A model generated the notes under the pieces. The model was not told the DNA's origin. It saw only the letters and a program-made list of their open reading frames with translations, and did not search any database. A stretch of 64,000 nucleotides of DNA, taken from Zantedeschia hybrid cultivar (taxonomy: Eukaryota; Streptophyta; Magnoliopsida; Alismatales; Araceae). The stretch spans positions 65,029,956-65,093,955 of the forward strand of contig JARZZO010000001.1 in the NCBI GenBank assembly GCA_030544215.1. The letters run 5' to 3'. The position numbers and the translations under genes were made by a program. This document shows positions 33,771 to 44,634 of this stretch, in pieces; positions within the stretch are counted from its first letter, which is position 1; each line of letters opens with the position of its first letter.

Positions 33771-35859
33771 TGTAACGATTGAGGTTTCGGTTCTGGTTAT
33801 CGAGTCAGTTTCGGTGTCGAACCCTTTGGTTTGGGCCCTTGTGGGGCTGGGTCATGGGTTGCGGTTCAAACGGCGTCCGGTTGGGGGGACGCGTTTTAGA
33901 ATGTGCCACGTGGGTTGGTTTTGGGCCGCGAGAGTACTGCTCCGGTCTTATCGTCTGAATGGCGTCTTGCATGGTCGACGTCATTCAGAGTACGACCCTA
34001 ATCTATCAGTATACGACCCCGTCTTGTCGTCTGATTGGCGTCGGTCTTGGATGACGCATTTTGGTGAGTTTCGGTTGACGCTCCGAAGCCCTCCCTCCTT
34101 TCCCTCATTCTCTCCACTTCTCTCTCTCTCCTCCTCCTTCTCTCCGAATCTCCGACGCCCCCTTCCCCTTCTCCTTCCTTTCCTCTCCACATTCCTCCTC
34201 TCCCTCCACTCCATTAACCTCCTAACTTCCACCACTACTACCACCATCTCCTCCGCGGTGCATCTCTCTCCAGACGGCGGCCGACGTCATGGTGGAGTGA
34301 CGGCGTCCACGGCAGTACCAACGGCGGTTTGTGGCATGGCGGTTCGGCGGCTAGGAGCACGGAGGAGTTCAAATAACCGGTAGGGTGACGATCATCGCAG
34401 TGTTTTATTTAAAATCATGATTTTTCCTGCTTTGAAAGCATGAAATATGTGTGGATGCTTCTGGGGTAGAAAGCATGTTCTAAGAGGTTCTTTATTAAAA
34501 TAATTAGGCTTCTCCCCTACTTTCGCCATTTTTGACGTTTTTTGTGCGATTTAAGGAAGAAATCCCACTTTGTAACTCAGGGGAGGCCGAAAATGGAACC
34601 TGTCTGTGAGTGTTAAATGGCGTATGGGGACAGCGACGCCATTTTAAATGGCAGCTTCCACCCGAGACGCTATTTAGCCCAGATCAAGAGATTCTATTTC
34701 TGTCTTGAATAGCGTATGGGGACAACGACGCCATTTTAAATGGCGGCTGTCAAGGGCGACGCGATTTAGGCTATATTCCAAGGCCAGCTTTCGTATGAAC
34801 CAGTTTAGGGGTCTTGAATGACGTCGGCCACGGACGACACGATTCAAGACAGAACCTCATTAATCCATACAATTAACATGTATTTACATTGTTAGATAGT
34901 TTGGTTAAATGCATGCTTGAAAACGTACTTGAGGACAAGGATTTTTACGTGACCGGATCGTACTGTGTTGTGTTTTGTGCGATCGTGGACCTAGAGTGAC
35001 AGTTGTTAGCGTTTAGGCACCCTGTGTCAGTGTGGGAGTGACACGGCGCCGGTGTGGGAGTGGTGGGGTGACGCCTAGAGAGAAGGTCACCTGGTGTACC
35101 CCGGAGTGTAGCTAGTACCGGTGTGGGAGTGGTACATTCGGAGTGTCATTCATGCTAGGTGAAGCAGAACCACCTAGAGCTAGACAGGCCGGAGTAGCTA
35201 GCGTGCTATCCGAGGGGTTGTTGTTTGGTCCCAGCGGGTCAATATTTTCCGCATTCGGCCGTGTGGTTTGTGTGTTTAGCCAAGACGCTAGTTGTGGACT
35301 CCGTAGTGGAGTGGTTTCAGAACTGTGCATGTTACATTTATGAATGCATGCATTTTATATCGAAATTTGAGAATATTTGGGAGTTGTATTTACTGCTTTA
35401 TTTATTTAAATTGCCTATATTTGTGTTATTGCACTTGTGGGTGCGTAAGTAGGTGGTGGGGATTGAAGGATCCCTACTGAGTCCATTTCGATGAGACTCA
35501 CCCCTGCAGTTTTCAGGTGAGGGTTCCAGGCAGGCGTAGCGTGGACGGTGTTGTCTTGAGTTGCGTGCCAGCAGTCAGTGTCCCGGGATATACCTCGATG
35601 TAGTTGTTATTTTTCTTTCAGGCCTGTACGTTTAATTACTTCTTTTCAGTTGGAATATGTAATTATTTGCTGAGTCAAGTCGAATTGTAATAATTTTTTA
35701 TTCATGCACTTCCTTTACAATTCGATGTGATGTGAATGTTTAGCTTACTTTATCATTTATTTTGCAGACTTATCGATATCCTGATTTGGCTCCAAATTTT
35801 AATGATTTGATACCGATTTAGTAATCGGATCCCCGATTATAGGGTGGCGGGTTGTTACA
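33771..35859. mobile_element. Solo LTR 2, same family as solo LTR 1
   Basis: Runs from TGTAACGATTGAGGTTTCGG to GGGTGGCGGGTTGTTACA, 2,089 bp, with exact duplications CATGG (33766-33770, 35860-35864). Shares with solo LTR 1 the opening, the CT-rich block (about 34090-34240), the following GGCGGCCGACGTC-like segment and the closing 3' part. It is about 680 bp shorter and clearly diverged. It carries eight GGCGTC-N10-GACGC repeats. Confidence 0.85.
33864..34850. repeat. Eight GGCGTC-N10-GACGC inverted repeats in solo LTR 2
   Basis: Cores start at 33872, 33961, 34037, 34619, 34650, 34711, 34742 and 34820; all spacers are 10 nt. Two 31-bp-spaced pairs (34619/34650 and 34711/34742) share TTTTAAAT between them. 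The hairpin at 34820 has the same place and outer arms (GTCTTGAAT ... ATTCAAGAC) as the one at 29965 in solo LTR 1, but a different spacer (GGCCACGGAC against GACCTCGGTC). Confidence 0.9.
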
Positions 35860-35865
35860 CATGGG

Positions 35866-37196
35866 GTGTGCCTTCTCCGTCATCTCGCCGCCTTCGAGGA
35901 GGTGGTCGAAATCCCCTCCTCTTCGAAGGAGGCTCTGGTGCACCTAGAGAAAGGTGAAATGATTTTTCCCAAGGCCGGCGCAAAGGGAGGCTCTCTAGTT
36001 GATGCTGCTATTGAGGGAACGCAGCCAACTAATGCGGCCCTCTCTCTAGAATTGACCTCCGTGGGCCTTGAGCGATGCTGCGTATCTCTGCGAGGTTCTG
36101 GGGATCCAGAGGCAAGCCCTGTGGCACCAGAGAATCTATTGGGCGTCACTTAGACCATCGGGGTGGCCAATGGGCTCCCAGACCCTCCGTTAGTGCCTCT
36201 GGGTGACAACAAGGTGGATTCGCCCCTTCCGCCCGAGGGGGGAATTGCAGCAATAGGGGCGGTCGGGTTCGGTCCTAAGGACCATGATGTTTGCGAGGTG
36301 GAGGCCATCATCCAGGTGGATCTAATAGCATATTTCCTAGCTTTTCAGAGGCAGTATATTGCCGATGGAAAGTGTATGGCCGTTGTTGTCTCGTCTGCAT
36401 CTACCCGAGGCCCTGAGCGAACCATTGGCCTCTGGAGCGCAGATGTGACAACGCCAGCATCTGCGTTTGAAGAAGGGAACTCGAGGTCCATGCGTCGAAC
36501 CATGGAGAGTGGAGGCGCCACCGCATGGGTCGCCGGGCAATGGATCTGCTAGGGGTAATCCAGCTGTAGGAAGCCGTTGGAGACATGAAGGATCTGAGAG
36601 TTGATGGGCTGCTCAGGCTATCCGTTGTCACAGCTTTGAGGGTAGGCGTTGGCATGGTGGCGCTTGCCGACCGGTGGCGCAATGAGACCAGCCTATCCAT
36701 CGCCCTTTACGTCAGGGTTGGTTATGTTGAAGGGGCTACCTGGGCAGCATCCTTGGAGGCAGAGGGGCTGCACCACGAGCTCAAGGCTACCCAAGCCAAT
36801 GCCAAAGATTTGAAGCAAGCTCGCAAGGACCTGCAACGGGAGTCAGATGCCCTTCCGACATATTGCACGTTCGGGCACCTTCAGTCTTCTGAAGAGTTTC
36901 ACCGTGCTGCAAAAGCGGTGCGTCGAGAAGGGGTAGTGCCTTCTAGTCATATGTGGAATACCAACGCTTACGAATCGACCATTCTATTGCAGTTGAATAG
37001 CCCATGTATGGCAGTGCCTGGCTGGATGGCTATGCGGTTGGCTTCGCAGATGCCAAGCTATGTTTCCACCGTCCTTCCGTTGGAGCATCTGGGCAGGACA
37101 TGACGACTATCAAGACCCCTTCAGGGATGGTGCAACTAGGAGGGGACTATGTCGACAATGGCCCTGTAGCTCGGCCAAGAGCTAGTCAAATGAGTT
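35866..37196 (+). pseudogene. Gypsy extra ORF, C-terminal fragments
   Basis: Three successive plus-strand open stretches (35866-36153, 36163-36552, 36585-37103) in changing frames. The last contains a probable coiled coil (LEAEGLHHELKATQANAKDL) followed by ARKDLQRESDALP and SSEEFHRAAKAVRREG. This matches the usual C-terminal layout of the antisense ORFs of plant Tat/LARD-type elements. Non-functional. Confidence 0.5.
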
Positions 37197-37369
37197 AAGG
37201 TTGCTATGTAATCTGTATTTTGAAATGAAAATTTTGTTAAACTTGTTTTGGCGCTCTATGTGGTGTATGTAATATCTCTCCCCTTCTCCCCCCAATATTT
37301 AGGCTAAGTTGCGTGAGAGAACTTAGGCTAATCACGATCGATGTTTGGAGGTTCTATGCATGCAGTAGT

Positions 37370-37702
37370 GGGAGACAAGCACCTTGCCTGCGAGGCTTGG
37401 CTCGGCAAGGGAAATCCAAATGAGTTTAGTCCTATCTGAGGGTGGGAAGCTCCTTCCCTGCGAGGCAAGGCTCGGTAGGAGTGCAATTGAGCGAGTTTAA
37501 TCTCATCTGAGGGTAGGGAGTCCCTTCCCTGCGAGGCTCGGCTCGGCAAGGGTGTAGTTGGGCGAGTTTAATCCCATATGAGGGTGGGGAGCAACTTCCG
37601 TGCGAGGCGGGGATCACAAAGGTGTAGTCGAGTGAGTTTAATCTCACCTAAGACCGAGGAGCCCCTTCCCTGCGAGGCGAGGCGAGGCAGGGGTGTAGTC
37701 GG
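37370..37702. repeat. Tandem repeat, about 71-bp period, five units
   Basis: The anchor TGCGAGGC recurs at 37389, 37459, 37530, 37601 and 37671. Each unit contains CCCTTCCCTGCGAGGC, a CTCGGCAAGGG-like block and GAGTTTAATCYCATCTGAGG. It lies between the antisense ORF and the protease remnant of the gypsy element, where Tat elements often carry tandem repeats. Confidence 0.9.
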
Positions 37703-38039
37703 TCAAGTGGTCATCGCCTAGAGTTGATCCTAGTTATTTGATCCCTCATGGGTATCGTCCGTAGGCTTCCTTAAATACATCGGTTGAAAAATTAGGTGAG
37801 CTTCATGTAAGATAATTACATAAAGGAGGAAAGGGGGCTTTGCTTAGAGAACCAAAGAAAAGGAACAGATATCATAGGAATATCCTGGACAAAATCCAAA
37901 AGCTACTTTTCAAAAACACGGCCTATAATGAGGTCCGAGCTATTTAAATAATGAAAATGGGTTTCTTCAGCTATGCATTGGTAGTCGCCAAGTATGTCTG
38001 TCGAGAGACATTCTGGTTCCCCCTTGCTTCTTTGATTCC

Positions 38040-38870
38040 TTCCTCGGTCAGGAACTTCAGCTTATGATGTAGGCTTGATGGGTCCCACCTTGAACCATCC
38101 CATTAATTCTCTTCCGACTATGACATTGTACGTAGAGGGGATGTCGACCACCATAAACTCGATCTCCCAGATGACCGATAGCAATGGGATTCCTAACATC
38201 ATGGAGAGAGTTATCTGACGTTCAGTACACTGGCCACTAAAGCCCTAGATCGGGGTTCGGACCTTCCGCATCTGCATCAGGCTCGGCTCAAGCTACTTGA
38301 AGCAATCCAAGAACAGGATATCTAGCGAGCTCCTATTGTCCATGAAGACTCCCTTGATGCAATAACTTGTAATATCAACTTCGATAACTAATGCAACATT
38401 GTGGGGAAGCACAATACTTTGCATATCTTTGTTGGAGAAGATGATCGGTTCCTTGGTTAGAGGGGTGCTGTCCCAAGTGAGCCGTTGGGTTTCGGAAGCG
38501 TAGCTTCTTCCTTTTTTGTTGTTGTCTCCTCCACTGGAAGCTCCCCCTGTATATTACATGAATGACCCTATCAGGAGGAGAAGGGAGGTCTCGATCGGCT
38601 GGCTGGGGGATCGATTGCCATGACTCTGTGCCTCCTAACTGGAATCTCTTTCCCCTTGGTTGACGATGTACTTCTTCAAGTACCGGCATTTGATCAGGGC
38701 TTCGATCTCCCTCCTGAGATTGTAACACTCGGACGTAAAGTGGCCATACTCCTGGTAGAAGGCACAGAACATCCCGGTCTTCTCAGCCTCGAAAAACTAG
38801 TTTCATCTTTTTTGTCTAGTGGACATGGTTCTTATTCTTGATTTCCTACAGAATCATCGGAGTGTTTAGC
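38040..38870 (-). pseudogene. Gypsy protease-region remnant
   Basis: Minus-strand translation shows a zinc-linker/protease region: YNLRREIEALIK, then SSLDILFLDCF and STYNVIVGRELM before a decayed end. The active-site motif, normally D-[ST]-G-S, reads D-N-R-S, so the enzyme would be inactive. Several stops and frame shifts are present. No RT follows. Confidence 0.7.
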
Positions 38871-40012
38871 AAGGTGTAATTCTCTTATGGTCGGCCGGGG
38901 TACTGGTCGCCCCGACCCTCCACCCACTCCTGGCATTGGTATTTATACAGTAGGCTATTTCGGTCATGGTCCAAAATGTTGTTTACTTCTTCTAAGCATT
39001 GGTTGCTCCTCATTCTTATTTTCAAAATCGGTCAGCTACTGCAGGGTTTTGTAAGCGTAGAGAAATTCTTCACTATTTATACATAGGTTAACCTTCCTGA
39101 CAAAGTTGGATAGGTCGATTGGAAGTTCCTTACTGAGCTCAAATTGGGCCTACTGACTGGTGGTGCCCACTATGAAATATTGCACCATGTTAGGTATGTC
39201 TACATTGGGGATCTTCAACGTAGCTTTGTGGAAACAACCCTAGTATCTTCGGAAGGACTCGTCTTTCTTCTGACATAGGGATGCTAGTGACGCCGTGGTC
39301 ACCATCATTCGCCTACTGGCGGCGAAGTTTTTCTAGAAAGAACTCCCCAGCTTCCTAAAGTTGTCAATGGAGTTCATCTTGAGCTGTCGAAGCCACTGTC
39401 GGGTGTTCCCCTCTAACGTTGTTGGGAAGGCCCAACACTTAGCAAGGTGTAATTCTCTTCTGGTCGACCGGGGTTCCAGTCACACTGACCCTCTACCCAC
39501 TCTTGGCGTTGGTCTTTATATGGTCAGCTATTTCGGTCACGGTCCAAGTGCTGCTTATTTCTTTTGAGCATTGGTTGCTCCTCATTCTTATTTTCAAAAT
39601 CGGTCAACTACTGCAGGATTTTGTAAGCGCGGAGCAATTCTTCACTATTTATACATAGGTTAACCTTCTTGACAAAGTTGAATAGGTCAATTGGAAGTTC
39701 CTTACTGAGCTCAAATTGGGCATGTTGACTGGTGGTGCCCGTTATGAAATATTGTGTTGTGTTAGGGATGTCTACATTGGGGATCTTCAATGCAGCTTCG
39801 TGGAAACGAGCCTAGTATCTTCGGAGGGACTCATCTTTCTTCTGATGTAGGGATGCTAGTGACGACTTGGTCACCAGCATTCGCCTACTGGCGGCGAAGT
39901 TATTCTAGACAAAACTTCGCAGCTCCCTGAAGTTGTCAACGGAGTTCACCTTGAGCTGTCGAAACTACTCTCGGGTGTTCCCCTCTAATGTTGTTGGGAA
40001 GGCCCGAAACTT
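38868..40012. repeat. 573-bp tandem duplication inside gypsy gag
   Basis: TAGCAAGGTGTAATTCTCTT occurs near both 38867 and 39440. The following sequence is alignable throughout (shared TTTATACATAGGTTAACCTT and GTCTACATTGGGGATCTTCA). Copy 1 is about 38868-39440, copy 2 about 39441-40012. The two differ at many positions, so the duplication is not recent. Confidence 0.9.
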
Positions 40013-40710
40013 AATTTCATCCGACATATTTAGGAGTGAGAATGTGCTTTCTCTGCAGATGGTCTTCTGGGTCTTTCGTGTTGTCATATGCTTTCAAAGT
40101 AGGCATGCGAAAACACGGGGGGAGAGGTTCCTCCCATACCCTCCTAGTAAAATAGGAGCCCCAGCCTCCCGAATCTCCCAGGATGGATTTTTGATCCCGG
40201 TGGAGTAGCTTTTCTACGCCCTCTACTAGCTTTCACACGCTCTTTTCTCTAAGGGACAAGTGGCGGGAGTGGAGGATGGAACCGCCATGCCTATGCCAGG
40301 GTGAAGTCGTCGACCCTGAGGAGGAAGAAACGTAGATGGGAGAGTCCGGGAGGAGTACGGTACTACTATCTCCAGAGGAGTTGTTGCGCTGTTGACGGTG
40401 TGAACTTTAGTCTACGATGGGCCGAGACTTCTCACCGGCCAGGAAACCCCCAAGCAGAGGGTTACTCTCTTGCCGACCGCTCACGAGATCGACTACACCC
40501 TCCGTCTGGCTCAAGGTTGCAATGGGAAGTTTGCTCCCCAGCAAGGACTAAAGGACCTCCTAATGGAGGCGGTGGTAGAGGAGGTACCCACTTTTCTTCA
40601 TTCCGACGACTCCCTGGATGGCTCGCTATCTTACCACGGCTTCTGTACTGCACCTCACCTTCAAGCCAGTTGACCTTAGCTTCTAGCCAGTGGATAAGGT
40701 CGATCAAGAA
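38871..40710 (-). pseudogene. Gypsy gag remnant (minus strand, partly duplicated)
   Basis: Minus-strand pieces such as LKIPNVDIPNTTQYFITGTT and HAQFELSKELPIDLFNFV match the plant gypsy Gag capsid region (normally ...LKIPN...LxxGL...LSxxPPxxL). Because of the tandem duplication this part occurs twice. A separate N-terminal-like piece lies at 40462-40707 (LIHWLEAKVNWLEGEV, coiled-coil-like). Many stops. Confidence 0.65.
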
Positions 40711-40913
40711 CTATAGATCAGAACCTTAGTTCGCATGGTGCATCTCTTTGGGGCGACCGTGGTCACCTGTTAGGTCTCGGCGCTATGAAGGCGTCAACCA
40801 GGGGAGGCGGAGGAGCCCGTTGCCTCCGACCTCCTTCTGTCTAGATGCTCTGTTATGATTACCTCTAGTTACGGCTTCTCAAACCGTTTCCTACAAACGA
40901 CGCCAAAAGATAA

Positions 40914-41462
40914 TGGGTCAAAATCTTATCTACTACGATCAGAGAGCTAGGGCTTGGTTGTCCCTGCAAAAAGAGAATACTATTAAGGGCCCCCGGTGGT
41001 GATCTGGGAAATCTCCCTCCAATATTTAAGTCAAAAAGCTAGAGGATATCAAGAGGAAGCAAAAGGAGGCTGGGCTAGTTGTTGCGTATCTTTGCTTGTC
41101 GAAGGGGGAGGGGAGAATCCTATATAGTGATCTAAAGGCAGTTTCCTATTCCGTTCTGATTAGAGAAGGTACCTCGCTTGAGTCTCCTTATGGAAGCAAC
41201 TACTTGAGAGGAAAGAGCCAATTTAGGAAAGTTAGATCTAGGTAAGATTATTTAGTTCGTCGTAATCCTTAGGGAATCATAAGTCGAGGGGGTACCTCGT
41301 AGATTCGTATATGAGCTGATTTCCAAGTTTATCTCGGTCCCGTCTCCCCTTGGGGTCAGATTAGGCAGAAGGAGTCAGGTTAGGCTTGAGGGAGTGGGGC
41401 CCTGGATGACTTGCCTCTAGGGGTCTACCAGGAGAAGAATTCACGGGTTTTCTCCAGTGGGC
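40914..41462 (-). repeat. Right (5') LTR of the gypsy element, truncated
   Basis: Begins TGGGTCAAAATC next to the primer-binding-like CGACGCCAAAA (40899-40909) and aligns to 17789-18526 as far as GTTTTCTCC. After about 41462 the similarity stops, so the outer end is probably deleted; no target duplication can be assigned. Confidence 0.6.
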
Positions 41463-43456
41463 ACTCAATACGAAGGATCCAATCCAAGAGTAGATTAATT
41501 ACATAAAAACATACTCTCTCTCTCTCTTTGCATAAAGAAATCTCACATAAAACTAACAGTCATCTGATTATTTGATTAGACAACTTTCAGTTATTATAGT
41601 AAAAAAATAACAAAAGATGTCATATAAATTCATTCCTCTTTACTCAATGTCTTTTTTTGCAAGTAACAAAATATAGTTCCTTTTGAGTAAGAGCGTGGTG
41701 CAGCACGCAAGCTCCGTGGATCACGTGAGTGCGCGATCTACTTTTTCTAAAAAAAATTAACCGTCTGATTGGAGATCGAACGGTATGGATGCACCGCTTG
41801 ACAAATTAAAAAAACAAAACAAAAAATATTGCACCGCTAGCAACCCGTACAATGCCAAAATAACCCTCTTCCAAAGGAGATTCTTTATAATAAATGAAAG
41901 GAGTTGTGGGACTTTTTCCATGATAAATATATTGGAGATTTTTTTTTCCAAAAAGTGACAACATTAGAGGAATCTTGCTGAATCGCCAAAAGTAAAGGCG
42001 TCCAAGACAGGACCTAAAGAATCTTATTGCAGGAACATGGGAAAAGATGTCCAAATATGTAGATAAGTGCTGGAAGCTATCAACAAGAAAGGCTCAGAGG
42101 TACATATGTTGTCTTCTAAAGCATATCATGATAATGGAAAGCACATGTGGGAAGGAACTTATGTTGTCCTCTAAAAGAGATCATGATAATGGAGAGCACA
42201 TGTTGGAAGGAAAGGACAAGGCCTGTCACTGGCCAGATCTAAGCAGCTCAGAGGTCGGTCAAAGGTTAATGGATTGTATCAGAGGTCATTTTTAATTAGG
42301 GTTTTGTCTACATACCTCTGAAACTTTATGTATTGTGACATTTTGATCCAAAAACTGTCATATTTGTCGCAAAATTCCTAATTCAAATAAAATCTATAAT
42401 CATACTTCTTTAGTCAATTGTTGTTTAAATGCCCACAAATACTCTTTAACGCTGTTTCGGAAACAAAATATTATGATTTTGTCCATTAAAAATTGAAGAA
42501 CAGAAGAGTTCATCTGCTAAGGACTTAGGCTAGGTAAGTTGAATTATGTCTTTCAATTATCTTTAAAGTCATTCATAAGCTTGCTTGTATTTTGGGTAAT
42601 TGTAAGATATAATTGCACCAACAATGTGTACCTAGGAATAAAGGTCTCTACCACTAGTTTTTCCACAAAAAAAAAAGGTGTGTGACCTAACGACAACAAG
42701 ATTCATTAAGGGGGATAAAATCATAATCACATACCATGAATTTGCTATTAGAAAGTGCAATGATGAATTTTCCATCTGCACACGTGAAGAATCCAAGAAT
42801 CAACTCTTGGATATTGTTACTAGTTCTATATTCAAAGTCATGGTACTTCATTGGTTATTGCTTCAATAACAAGGCACTTGGATCAGTGGATGCCCACCTG
42901 AAGCAAAGTTGGAACCTGCTGTTAAGGTGCTCTTTTCTGGTTGTAGACAAATGGGGGTCAGTTCAAAGTCACTGCCAATCTTCAGAGTGCTAACCAAAAT
43001 TTATGAACTTATATCAACACTGGAAACCTTTTTGGGGGGAGGCATCCAATATTTGGGGTTGAAGATAAAAACAGTAGTGCTAATTCTGCACAAGCCTCAC
43101 AGAAAGCTCCCATCTCATCAATTTGGGTGAAGCTTGCAAGTGCCTTCTTACCACTTTCCTGACCCAGGTCTACATCTCTGTTTATGCCGGAGATATTGCC
43201 TCTAAATTTCCAGTTCTTTCAGTGTTCCTCCAGAGCTCCATGGCTATACCATGATATTGCCTCTAAATTTCCATTTCATTCAGTGCTCCTCCACAGCTCC
43301 ATGGCTATAACATGTCTCCTTTGTGAAATCTTTTGACAATTAATCTCTGATCACCTACCTTTCACCTATGAATAAGACAGAGAAGAGTTTCTCAAAAATC
43401 TAATGGGTCTCTTTCTGCATCCCAATAATCTAACTCATTTAGAAGCATACTTCGTT
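41463..43456. other. Intergenic region
   Basis: No gene recognised. It holds a (CT)n run near 41515-41530, a 55-bp tandem duplication at 42105-42214 (units starting TATGTTGTC) and a 61-bp tandem duplication at 43192-43313 (units starting GATATTGCCTCTAAATTTCC). A few open frames of 60-90 codons lack any recognisable feature. Confidence 0.4.
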
Positions 43457-43846
43457 GAGTAATGCTTGCTGCACTGAGGGTGCCATTTGCACCACCTCTC
43501 AGTGCAGTGGGTAAATTAAAAAAAATATTTTTTGACATTTTTTTAGGTGGGCCCCGAGATGCCCTACATGTTCGTACAAACCGATCTCCGATCGAATGAT
43601 CCAAAAAAATATTAAAAATAAAAAACCAAGCCCCGATGAACAGCAAAAATTGTCCTTAATGGGCCCAGCCGAATATGATTTTTTATTTTTCAGACTTTTT
43701 TTTGGGTCGTCCAATCGGAAATTAGCCTGTACAGACGTGTAGAACACCTCGGGGCCCACCTAAAAAAATTTCAAAAATAATTGTTTATTCACCCACTGCA
43801 CTGAGGGGCGGCGCAAATGGCACCCTCGGTGCAGCAAGTATTACTC
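43457..43846. mobile_element. MULE-type MITE, nearly perfect foldback
   Basis: GAGTAATGCTTGCTGCACTG at the left and the complement of GAGTAATACTTGCTGCACCG at the right begin arms that pair for about 170 bp each (both include AGGTGGGCCCCGAG). Flanking 9-mers TACTTCGTT (43448-43456) and TACTTCATT (43847-43855) match at 8 of 9. Non-coding. Confidence 0.85.
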
Positions 43847-44634
43847 TACTTCATTTTCTCATCCACAGAAGACATGTTCCAAGACATTTACTAATGATCA
43901 GATGTGATGAATAGGTTGGCAAAGGGTTTGTGATAGAAAGCCAATTCTCTTGGTGGGAGGAAGGATAGATTGTCATGTTTGCTGACCATGGGTTCAACAT
44001 CTTCATTTATTTTGTTTGCATGTGAAAGGAGGAAACTGTACCCGGGTTATCTCTTGTAACTTTCCAGGTGACAGGATGATTGATAACTGTCTCTGAGGTT
44101 GCACGCTTAGTAAATTTCCAAAGGTACACACTCGGAAGAATTGCCTATTTCTGAAAGCTCAAGTGAATGGAAATTGAATGATGGCACTGATACTTATTAC
44201 ATGCTAATCATGGAGTACCCATTTTTCTTCATGCATATTATTTGTGCTGTTCATTTGTTCCCCATTATTATTTGTGCTTCTGATCTTTACTTTCTTTCTT
44301 CTTTTAGTGCAAAGAGCAATGGTCATCCAAAGGCATGCTGATGAGTTCTATATCATGAAACTCCGAAGGACAAAATCAATTGCATCTTTGAAGCTGGCAC
44401 ATGATATATAGCCTGCCACTATCATATCCATAGAGAGAGAAAAATGTCACTTTGTATGGAAACAAAGCTGAGAAGTGTGCCTCATAGCAGGGTTTCATTT
44501 GCCACATCAAATGATATATGCCTCGTAGAAAACCCTAGCAACTTTTGACATGGCTCCAATTTCCAAATTATTTGAAGCTTGACATTTTTCTTTTTTCGTG
44601 GTGAAACTGTGTTGTAAGATTGTCACATTTTCTA
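43847..44634. other. Region downstream of the PPR gene
   Basis: Contains the probable 3' UTR of the minus-strand PPR gene at its right end. Nothing else recognised. Confidence 0.4.

Larger units (their letters stand above)
17789..41462 (-). mobile_element. Degraded Tat-like Ty3/gypsy element hosting nested insertions
   Basis: Sequences at 17789-18526 and 40914-41462 are direct-repeat relatives (shared GGTCAAAAAGCT, ATATAGTGATC, GGCAGTTTCTTATCC-like blocks), interpreted as its two LTRs. Just inside the right LTR the minus strand reads TTTTGGCGTCGTTTGTAGG, resembling the primer-binding sites of Tat/Athila-type gypsy elements. So the element reads right to left: 5' LTR, gag, protease, then an extra ORF in the opposite orientation. 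No reverse transcriptase, RNase H or integrase is found between protease (about 38000) and the extra ORF (ending about 37200), so the pol core is deleted. Four later insertions interrupt it. The outer right end seems truncated, because the left LTR appears to run past the point where the right copy stops. Confidence 0.65.

Noticed and set aside
33631..34383. 250-codon open frame spanning the left border of solo LTR 2
   Set aside because: It joins gypsy remnant to LTR sequence across an insertion boundary, so it is a chance fusion.
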